6,920 bases of DNA from Rhodospirillaceae bacterium (lineage in GTDB: Bacteria > Pseudomonadota > Alphaproteobacteria > UBA11136), in the NCBI GenBank assembly GCA_018663165.1, contig JABJES010000168.1, forward strand, positions 1 to 6,920, read 5' to 3'. Made by a program: the position numbers and the translations under genes. The notes under the pieces were generated by a model. It had not been told where the DNA came from and made no database searches. It was given only the letters and a program-made list of their open reading frames with translations. Below, piece by piece: positions 1 to 5,516 of this stretch. How positions within the stretch are numbered: the first letter of the stretch is position 1; each line of letters starts with the position of its first letter.

Positions 1-366
1 ACGACGCCGTGCTGGCTGCGCGGGTCAGACGATATTACGGCGACCTGTAAACGGCTGCTCGGTATTTCTTTTGGCGAGACGACGCCGGACGGAGAATTTA
101 CCCTTGGTGAAGTTGAATGTCTTGGCGCTTGCGTCAATGCACCGATGATAAAAATCAATGATGATTATTACGAGGATTTGGACCCGGCCTCCCTGGAAGC
201 GGTGATCAACCAGATCAAGCGTGGAGAGAAACCGCGTTTTGGCTCTCAAACCAGTCGTAAGGGTGCGGCACCGGCGAACGGGCTGACGAGCCTGACCAGT
301 GAACACTTCAAGCCGACGATGCTGCCGGCGATCAAGCTTTTAAAACGCAAACAGAAGAAAACCTGA
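1..366 (+). CDS. nuoE: NADH-quinone oxidoreductase subunit E (24 kDa type), 3' part, 5' end outside window
   Basis: This is the thioredoxin-like 2Fe-2S subunit that carries cluster N1a next to the FMN site in the peripheral arm of complex I. The reading frame is open from base 1 and 121 codons are visible before TGA 364-366. It begins inside the conserved TTPCWLRGSD segment. The Cys at codon 10-12 is the second ligand of the family's C-x4-C pair, and the first ligand lies just upstream of the window. The second pair is seen in ECLGACVNAPM (Cys codons 118-120 and 130-132, C-x3-C). The family-typical INDDYYEDLDP and NGLTSLTS segments follow. The protein ends in a lysine-rich tail, KLLKRKQKKT. 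An ATG inside the gene at 145 is not a real start, because the cluster-binding region lies before it. The stop overlaps the nuoF ATG by one base (TGATG). Identification is secure; only the N-terminal part is missing. Confidence 0.96.
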   Translation, partial: TTPCWLRGSDDITATCKRLLGISFGETTPDGEFTLGEVECLGACVNAPMIKINDDYYEDLDPASLEAVINQIKRGEKPRFGSQTSRKGAAPANGLTSLTSEHFKPTMLPAIKLLKRKQKKT

Positions 367-1688
367 TGCTGCGCGATGACGAACGCATATTCACGAACCT
401 TTACGGTCTTCAGGACTGGAAGCTGAGCGGTGCCTTGAAACGAGGCGACTGGGACGATACCAAGTCGATTCTCGTTAAAGGCCGGGAGTGGATCATTGAG
501 GAAATTACCCAGTCGGGTCTGCGCGGTCGTGGCGGCGCGGGATTTTCGCCGGGGATGAAATGGTCTTTCATGCCCAAGACAGTCGCACCGGGTCGGCCTC
601 ATTACCTCGTTATCAATGGCGACGAGGGTGAGCCCGGCACCTGCAAGGACCGGGAAATTATCCGTCATGATCCCCACAAACTCATCGAAGGCGCGTTGAT
701 CGCCGGTCTCGCTATCAATGCCCATGTCGGCTACGTCTATGTGCGCGGTGAATTTCATAACGAGGCCAACCATCTTGAACATGCCATCCAGGAGGCACGG
801 GAACGTGGATTTCTCGGCCCCAACGCTTGTGGCTCCGGCTGGGCGTTCGATCTCTTTGTCCATCGCGGCGGTGGTGCTTATATTTGCGGCGAGGAAACCG
901 CCTTGCTGGAAAGCCTGGAGGGGCGCAAGGGCCAACCCCGGCTGAAGCCGCCATTTCCGGCGAATGCCGGTCTTTACGGCTGTCCAACCACCGTCAATAA
1001 TGTTGAGACCATCGCTGTGGTGCCGGAAATTCTGCGCCGTGGCGCTGACTGGTTTGCCTCATTGGGGCGACCGAAAAATACCGGCACCAAGATTTTCTGC
1101 ATTTCCGGCCACGTCAACATGCCGTGCACCGTCGAAGAGGAAATGAGCATCCCTCTAAAAGAGCTGATTGAAAAACATGCCGGCGGCGTGCGAGGGGGGT
1201 GGAATAATCTCAAGGCGGTGATTCCGGGCGGCTGCTCGGTGCCGATGATTCCAAAATCGCTCTCTGAGACCGTGTTGATGGATTTCGATTCCCTGCGCGA
1301 GGCGCAAAGTGGTCTTGGCACGGGTGCTGTCATCGTGATGGACAAATCGACCGATCTCATCGCCGCCATTGCCCGTTTTTCAAAGTTCTACAAACACGAA
1401 TCCTGTGGCCAATGCTCGCCCTGCCGTGAAGGGACCGGGTGGATGTGGCGGATTATGGAGCGCTTTGTCACCGGCGAAGCGCGGATCGAGGAAATCGATC
1501 TCATTGAACAAATCACAAAGAAAATTGAGGGCCATACCATTTGTGCCCTTGCCGATGCCGCCTGCTGGCCGATTCAGGGGCTGATCCGTCATTTCCGTGG
1601 TGATATCGAGCGCCGGATTATCGAAAACGAGCTTTCTGTCGGCCCACCCCAAAGTGATGGCGCTTCTCATCCGAACGAGGCGGCCTGA
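366..1688 (+). CDS. nuoF: NADH-quinone oxidoreductase subunit F (51 kDa type; NADH- and FMN-binding)
   Basis: NuoF oxidises NADH in the cytoplasmic arm of complex I, passes electrons through FMN and holds 4Fe-4S cluster N3. The 440-residue length is normal for the family. Visible motifs in order are the glycine-rich FMN/NADH loop GLRGRGGAGF (51-60), NGDEGEPGTCKDRE (84-97), GGGAYICGEETALLES (168-183), the SLBB-like region at about 240-330, and the N3 ligands C347, C350 and C353 (ESCGQCSPCREGTGW) with C393 in HTICALADAAC. The start MLRDDERIFTNLYGLQDW fits the conserved alphaproteobacterial N-terminus. Its ATG overlaps the nuoE stop, which suggests translational coupling; only a weak purine-rich stretch (agaagaaaa) stands in for an SD. 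Oddities: residues 61-64 are SPGM where PTGL is the usual version of the loop, and A395-A400 read ALADAAC where ALGDAAA is common. All known cofactor ligands are present, so the protein should be active. Confidence 0.97.
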   Translation: MLRDDERIFTNLYGLQDWKLSGALKRGDWDDTKSILVKGREWIIEEITQSGLRGRGGAGFSPGMKWSFMPKTVAPGRPHYLVINGDEGEPGTCKDREIIRHDPHKLIEGALIAGLAINAHVGYVYVRGEFHNEANHLEHAIQEARERGFLGPNACGSGWAFDLFVHRGGGAYICGEETALLESLEGRKGQPRLKPPFPANAGLYGCPTTVNNVETIAVVPEILRRGADWFASLGRPKNTGTKIFCISGHVNMPCTVEEEMSIPLKELIEKHAGGVRGGWNNLKAVIPGGCSVPMIPKSLSETVLMDFDSLREAQSGLGTGAVIVMDKSTDLIAAIARFSKFYKHESCGQCSPCREGTGWMWRIMERFVTGEARIEEIDLIEQITKKIEGHTICALADAACWPIQGLIRHFRGDIERRIIENELSVGPPQSDGASHPNEAA

Positions 1689-1693
1689 AGGCC

Positions 1694-1700
1694 GGAAGGA
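1694..1700 (+). promoter_or_regulatory. Shine-Dalgarno sequence of nuoG
   Basis: GGAAGGA lies 10 bases before the nuoG ATG at 1711, in the 22-base gap after the nuoF stop. It is the only clear SD-like element there and supports ATG 1711 as the start. Confidence 0.65.
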
Positions 1701-1710
1701 ATAGGTATCC

Positions 1711-3792
1711 ATGCCAAAAGTCACGATTGACGGTGTTGAATATGAGGTTGAAGCGGGCTTGACCCTGCTTCAGGCTTGTGAGATCGCCGGGATCGAGATT
1801 CCACGGTTCTGCTATCACGAACGGCTGCGTATTGCCGGCAATTGCCGGATGTGCCTGGTCGAGATGGAGCGTTCGCCTAAACCGGTGGCGTCGTGCGCTA
1901 TGCCGGTTAATGACGGTATGGTGGTGTATACCAATTCACCGATGGTCAAGGCTGCCCGTGAAGGGGTTATGGAATTCCTGCTGATCAACCACCCCCTGGA
2001 TTGCCCGATCTGCGATCAGGGTGGCGAATGTGATCTTCAGGATCAGGCGGTTGCTTACGGTGCCGCAGACAGCCCTTTTCACGAAAACAAGCGGGCGGTT
2101 AAGGAAAAGAATTTCGGCCCTCTGATTAATACCGCGATGACGCGCTGCATTCATTGCACCCGCTGTATCCGTTTCGCCACTGATATCGCCGGTGTCGAAG
2201 AACTCGGTGCGACGGGTCGCGGCGAGGACATGGAGGTTGGCACCTATGTGACCAAGGCCTTGTCGTCTGAACTGTCCGGGAACATGATCGATCTTTGTCC
2301 CGTTGGTGCGTTGACCTCAAAGCCCTATGCTTTTTCGGCTCGTTCCTGGGAATTGAAAAAAACCGAAAGCATTGATGTTCTGGATGCGGTGGGAAGCTGT
2401 ATTCGGGTCGATTCCAGGGGCGGCGAGGTGATGCGTGTTCTGCCTCGTCTTCATGAAGACATCAACGAGGAATGGATTTCCGATAAAACCCGTTTTGCCT
2501 GCGATGGTTTAAAACGCCAGCGTCTCGACCGCCCCTATGTGCGCCGCGACGGTCGTTTGCAAGAGGCCACATGGGACGAGGCTTTCGCCGCCATTCGAGA
2601 CCGGATCGGCGATATAAAAGGGACTAAAGCGGCGCGTGGTGACAAAATCGCCGCCATTGCCGGGGATATGGCCTGCTGCGAATCGATACTGGGGCTTAAA
2701 GACCTGATGACGGGACTTGCTTCACCCCATATGGATTGTCGTCAGGACGGGGCCCGGTTGAGCGCCGATAGCCGAGCCAGCTATCTGTTCAACACCGGAA
2801 TTGCCGGCATTGAGAAATCCGATCTCTGTCTTTTGATCGGCACCAACCCCCGTATTGAAGCCCCGATAATCAACGCCCGCCTGCGTAAGCGCTATCTCAT
2901 GGGTGGGTTTACCGCCGCCACCATCGGCCCTGAGGCAGACCTTACCTATGGGGTGGAGAATCTTGGGAGCGATCCCAGAGTGTTGAAAAAGATTATCTCC
3001 GGCGATCACGGTTTTGCCGAACTGCTCAAGGGGGCCTCTCACCCGATGCTGATTATCGGCCAGGGTGCGCTAACCCGTCCCGATGGCGGGGCGATACTCA
3101 ATGCAGCTCGGGGAATTGCCGACAAATACGGCCTGGTTAAAGATGGCTGGAACGGTTTCAACGTTCTCCATACGGCCGCCGCCCGCGTTGGTGGATTAGA
3201 TCTCGGATTTATTCCAGGCGAAGGCTCACGCGATGTTAACGGCATCCTCGACGGGGCGATGAACGGTGACATTGAGGTGGTGTATCTGCTCGGCGCCGAT
3301 GAATTGGATATGACGGCTCTGGAAAAAGCTTTCGTCATCTATCAGGGCCATCATGGTGATCGTGGAGCCCATGGTGCCGATGTGATTCTGCCCGGTGCCG
3401 CCTATACCGAAAAAGAGGCGACCTTTATAAATACGGAAGGCCGGGTGCAACAGACCCATCTCGCCATTGAACCGCCGGGAATGGCGCGGCCAGATTGGAA
3501 AATCCTGCGGGCTCTGCAACAGGTTCTGGGTCTGAAAACTAGATACAATACTCTTGAGGCTTTGCGCGGATGCCTCATTGAGGCCAATCCCATTTTTGGC
3601 AGGCTGGATCATCTCACACCTGCTTCCTGGGGCGGTTTTGGATTATCTGGAGAGATAAAAGCCCCGGCTCTTGCCTATCCGATTATCAATTTCTACATGA
3701 CAGACCCGATTTCCAGGGCCTCGGAAACCATGGCCCAATGTTCAGAGGCCTTCGGTCTCGTTCAGGCCAGAAAGACAGGCACCGATGGCTGA
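1711..3792 (+). CDS. nuoG: NADH-quinone oxidoreductase subunit G (75 kDa type)
   Basis: NuoG is the largest peripheral-arm subunit and carries electrons from N3 towards NuoI. The 693 residues are of usual length for alphaproteobacteria. The N-terminal ferredoxin-like domain has the N1b ligands C34, C45, C48 and C62. Cluster N5 has H94, C98, C101 and C107 (HPLDCPICDQGGECDLQD). Cluster N4 has C146, C149, C152 (RCIHCTRC) and C196 (DLCPVGAL). From about residue 215 on comes the degenerate molybdopterin-oxidoreductase-like domain. It retains the fold motifs but in this family is not expected to bind a molybdenum cofactor; the segment HGADVILPGAAYTEKEATFINTEGR is split here as HGADVILPGAAYTEKEA and TFINTEGRVQQ. 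The intact four-cysteine N7 motif of E. coli is absent, as in mitochondria, although Cys230 and Cys264 stand in that region. The start is supported by the MPKVTIDGVEYEV N-terminus and an SD 10 bases upstream. The 3' end overlaps nuoH by 8 bases. Confidence 0.97.
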   Translation: MPKVTIDGVEYEVEAGLTLLQACEIAGIEIPRFCYHERLRIAGNCRMCLVEMERSPKPVASCAMPVNDGMVVYTNSPMVKAAREGVMEFLLINHPLDCPICDQGGECDLQDQAVAYGAADSPFHENKRAVKEKNFGPLINTAMTRCIHCTRCIRFATDIAGVEELGATGRGEDMEVGTYVTKALSSELSGNMIDLCPVGALTSKPYAFSARSWELKKTESIDVLDAVGSCIRVDSRGGEVMRVLPRLHEDINEEWISDKTRFACDGLKRQRLDRPYVRRDGRLQEATWDEAFAAIRDRIGDIKGTKAARGDKIAAIAGDMACCESILGLKDLMTGLASPHMDCRQDGARLSADSRASYLFNTGIAGIEKSDLCLLIGTNPRIEAPIINARLRKRYLMGGFTAATIGPEADLTYGVENLGSDPRVLKKIISGDHGFAELLKGASHPMLIIGQGALTRPDGGAILNAARGIADKYGLVKDGWNGFNVLHTAAARVGGLDLGFIPGEGSRDVNGILDGAMNGDIEVVYLLGADELDMTALEKAFVIYQGHHGDRGAHGADVILPGAAYTEKEATFINTEGRVQQTHLAIEPPGMARPDWKILRALQQVLGLKTRYNTLEALRGCLIEANPIFGRLDHLTPASWGGFGLSGEIKAPALAYPIINFYMTDPISRASETMAQCSEAFGLVQARKTGTDG

Positions 3793-4924
3793 GTTGTGGA
3801 GCATATATCTGCTGCCGGCGATTATCATGCTCCTCAAGATCGTCGGGATCATCGTGCCGTTGCTGCTCTGTGTGGCTTATCTCACCTATTTCGAGCGCAA
3901 GGTGATTGGTGCCATGCAATTGCGCAAGGGGCCGAACGTGGTCGGGCCTTTCGGTTTGTTGCAGCCGATTGCCGACGGACTAAAGCTGTTCATGAAGGAA
4001 ACCGTGATTCCTTCAGGGGCCAGTCCGGTGATCTTCCTTTTTGCACCTGTGTTGACCTTTTCCCTCGGGCTGGTCGCCTGGGCGGTAATCCCCTTTGGCG
4101 ATGGGATTGTGTTGGCCGATATCAATGTCGGCATGCTTTACCTTTTTGCGATTTCCTCGCTCGGGGTTTACGGCATCATCATGGCCGGTTGGGCAAGCAA
4201 CTCTAAATACGCTTTTCTCGGCGCTATGCGCTCTGCCGCCCAGATGGTTTCCTACGAAGTATCAATCGGCTTTGTCATCATCACTGTGTTGCTCTGTGTT
4301 GGATCGCTTAATCTCAGCGCCATCGTGCTGGCCCAGGAATCCCTGTGGTTTGCGATACCTCTTTTGCCCATGTTCGTCGTCTTTTTCATTTTGGCACTGG
4401 CCGAGACCAACCGGGCACCGTTTGACCTGCCCGAAGCCGAGGCCGAACTGGTCGCTGGCTATAACGTCGAATATGCGTCGATGACCTTTGCGCTCTTCTT
4501 TCTTGGCGAATACGCCAACATGATCCTGATGAGCGCGATGACGGTGATCCTGTTTCTCGGTGGCTGGTTGCCGCCTTTTGATATTGCCCCTTTCAATCTT
4601 TTGCCGGGGCCGGTGTGGTTCCTTCTCAAGATTGCGGCCGTTCTCTTTGTCTTTCTCTGGGTGCGGGCGACGTTCCCCCGTTATCGCTATGACCAGTTAA
4701 TGCGCCTGGGATGGAAGGTCTTTCTGCCTTTCTCCCTGTTCTGGGTGATCCTGACCGCCGGTTTCCTTGTCGCCACCGACAGGCTGCCGCCGTCTGGTGG
4801 AATTCTCGGAGGCATTTCAGCCACTGCACCAGCACCTATCGTGACACCGACCTCGGCCCCGACTTCGGCCCCGACCCCGACCCCGACTCCGACCCCGACT
4901 CCCATTCCGGAGATGATAAGATGA
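3785..4924 (+). CDS. nuoH: NADH-quinone oxidoreductase subunit H (ND1 type) with extended Pro/Thr-rich C-terminus
   Basis: NuoH is the membrane subunit that forms most of the quinone-binding chamber where the peripheral and membrane arms meet. Conserved landmarks are FERKVIGAMQLRKGPN (36-51), the GLLQPIADGLKLFMKE stretch (57-72), GWASNSKYAFLGAMRSAAQM (135-154), and the acidic loop AETNRAPFDLPEAEAELVAG (206-225). Then come the YASMTFALFFLGEYANM segment and RATFPRYRYDQLM (294-306). Several hydrophobic membrane spans alternate with these loops. The normal protein ends near residue 335, and bacterial homologues are usually about 325-345 residues. This one is 379, because after ATDRLPPSGG it continues with a roughly 40-residue tail rich in Pro, Thr, Ala and Ser, including five consecutive PT dipeptides, encoded by a hexanucleotide repeat. 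The start ATG lies inside the end of nuoG (8-base overlap) and the stop overlaps nuoI as ATGA. The core identity is certain; the function of the tail is unknown. Confidence 0.97.
   Translation: MAELWSIYLLPAIIMLLKIVGIIVPLLLCVAYLTYFERKVIGAMQLRKGPNVVGPFGLLQPIADGLKLFMKETVIPSGASPVIFLFAPVLTFSLGLVAWAVIPFGDGIVLADINVGMLYLFAISSLGVYGIIMAGWASNSKYAFLGAMRSAAQMVSYEVSIGFVIITVLLCVGSLNLSAIVLAQESLWFAIPLLPMFVVFFILALAETNRAPFDLPEAEAELVAGYNVEYASMTFALFFLGEYANMILMSAMTVILFLGGWLPPFDIAPFNLLPGPVWFLLKIAAVLFVFLWVRATFPRYRYDQLMRLGWKVFLPFSLFWVILTAGFLVATDRLPPSGGILGGISATAPAPIVTPTSAPTSAPTPTPTPTPTPIPEMIR
4847..4900 (+). repeat. Hexanucleotide tandem repeat in the 3' end of nuoH
   Basis: Fifty-four bases can be read as nine hexamers. 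First come two 12-base units, each CCGACY followed by TCGGCC (4847-4858 and 4859-4870), then five consecutive CCGACY units (4871-4900, third bases C,C,T,C,T). In the nuoH frame they encode PTSA PTSA followed by five PT dipeptides. The frame of nuoI reads Asp-Pro/Asp-Ser through the same bases, also without stops. Because the unit is six bases, gain or loss of a unit would keep both frames. The tract ends 8 bases before the SD of nuoI. Confidence 0.9.
4909..4912 (+). promoter_or_regulatory. Shine-Dalgarno sequence of nuoI inside nuoH
   Basis: GGAG, 8 bases before ATG 4921, within the last codons of nuoH and just after the hexamer repeat. It helps to choose ATG 4921 over more upstream in-frame starts. 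Confidence 0.6.
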
Positions 4925-5412
4925 GTGTGCTTACCCGTGGCATCCGAACGTTTCTGCTCGGCGAGCTTCTCGCTGGTATGTGGCTTACTTTGAAATATTT
5001 TTTCAAGCCCAAGGTGACGATCAACTATCCTCATGAAAAAGGGTTTCTGTCGCCGCGCTTTCGTGGGGAACATGCCTTGCGCCGCTATCCTTCTGGCGAA
5101 GAGCGCTGCATTGCCTGCAAGCTTTGTGAGGCGATCTGTCCGGCTCAGGCGATTGTCATCGAGGCGGGGCCACGCGAAAACGATGGGTCGCGGCGCACCA
5201 CCCGTTATGACATCGACATGACAAAATGCATCTATTGCGGTTTCTGCCAAGAGGCCTGTCCCGTCGATGCAATTGTCGAGGGACCGAATTTTGAGTTTGC
5301 CACGGAGACCCGTGAAGAGTTGATGTACAACAAGGATAAATTATTGGATAACGGCGACCGTTGGGAAAGCGAGATTGCCGCTAACATTGAGATGGACACC
5401 CCTTATCGTTAG
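4921..5412 (+). CDS. nuoI: NADH-quinone oxidoreductase subunit I (TYKY/23 kDa type ferredoxin)
   Basis: NuoI carries 4Fe-4S clusters N6a and N6b and links NuoG to cluster N2 and the quinone site. The 163 residues match the usual alphaproteobacterial length. An amphipathic N-terminal region (about 1-30, GIRTFLLGELLAGMWLTLKY), which in known structures lies along the membrane, is followed by FFKPKVTINYPHEKG and the heme-free ferredoxin domain. The ligand sets are C63, C66, C69 (CIACKLC) with C113, and C103, C106, C109 (CIYCGFC) with C73; each CxxCxxCxxxCP motif shares its fourth cysteine with the other cluster. The conserved tail FEFATETREELMYNKDKLLDNGDRWE is visible as EFATETREEL and MYNKDKLLDNGDRWE. 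The frame stays open upstream to at least 4711, but ATG 4921 is chosen for the family length, the SD at 4909-4912 and the ATGA overlap with nuoH. All cluster ligands are present. Confidence 0.97.
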   Translation: MSVLTRGIRTFLLGELLAGMWLTLKYFFKPKVTINYPHEKGFLSPRFRGEHALRRYPSGEERCIACKLCEAICPAQAIVIEAGPRENDGSRRTTRYDIDMTKCIYCGFCQEACPVDAIVEGPNFEFATETREELMYNKDKLLDNGDRWESEIAANIEMDTPYR

Positions 5413-5423
5413 GGGCGGAATTT

Positions 5424-5516
5424 ATGGAAATGATAAAACGTAAAAAATATAAATCAGGTTTTGCAGCAACCCGACGCGATGTCGGGGTTTGTGCGCTGAA
5501 ATGGGGGATGAGATGA
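5424..5516 (+). CDS. Possible small basic protein (30 residues) between nuoI and nuoJ
   Basis: I do not recognise this reading frame. ATG 5424 starts 11 bases after the nuoI stop, with a purine-rich stretch GGGGCGGA (5412-5419) at SD distance. It runs 30 codons to TGA 5514-5516, which overlaps the nuoJ ATG 5513-5515 as ATGA, the same arrangement as nuoH/nuoI. It almost fills the only sizeable gap in the operon. The product begins MEMIKRKKYKSGF and ends CALKWGMR; it has nine Lys/Arg against one Asp and one Glu, no signal peptide and no membrane span. The first third is much more A/T-rich than the neighbouring genes, and the middle overlaps a hairpin. It could be a real small protein, a leader-type frame that only couples nuoI to nuoJ translation, or a chance frame in a spacer. 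Small unidentified frames between nuo genes are known from Paracoccus and Rhodobacter, but I cannot link this one to any of them. Confidence 0.35.
   Translation: MEMIKRKKYKSGFAATRRDVGVCALKWGMR
5468..5489 (+). other. Intra-operon hairpin between nuoI and nuoJ
   Basis: The arms AACCCGAC (5468-5475) and GTCGGGGTT (5481-5489) pair with one bulged G around the loop GCGAT. The downstream sequence GTGCGC has no T-run, so it does not look like an intrinsic terminator. It lies 23 bases before the nuoJ ATG and inside the possible small ORF. It might affect mRNA processing or translation of nuoJ; this is inference. Confidence 0.45.

Noticed and set aside
246..935. Long minus-strand reading frame (229 codons) opposite nuoE/nuoF
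   Set aside because: It lies fully opposite conserved nuoF coding sequence, shows no recognisable motif and follows from the GC-rich codon pattern of the plus strand.
4847..4900. Short CRISPR-like or regulatory direct repeats
   Set aside because: Units are 6 or 12 bases, contiguous, with no spacers, and lie within an open coding frame; this is a simple coding tandem repeat.
4711..4920. N-terminally extended NuoI starting at 4711
   Set aside because: The frame is open there, but the extra 70 residues are the shadow of nuoH and its repeat. Family length, the SD and the ATGA overlap favour ATG 4921.
4687..5250. Minus-strand reading frame with Gly-Val repeats opposite the end of nuoH and nuoI
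   Set aside because: The Gly-Val run is only the complement of the hexamer repeat; the rest is opposite conserved nuoI.
5468..5495. Rho-independent terminator after nuoI
   Set aside because: The stem is short and bulged and no T-run follows; the operon continues with nuoJ.
5489..5512. Earlier nuoJ starts at TTG 5489 or ATG 5501
   Set aside because: They add only CAEMGDE-type residues with no family similarity; ATG 5513 has better spacing to the G-rich SD and matches the usual NuoJ N-terminus.
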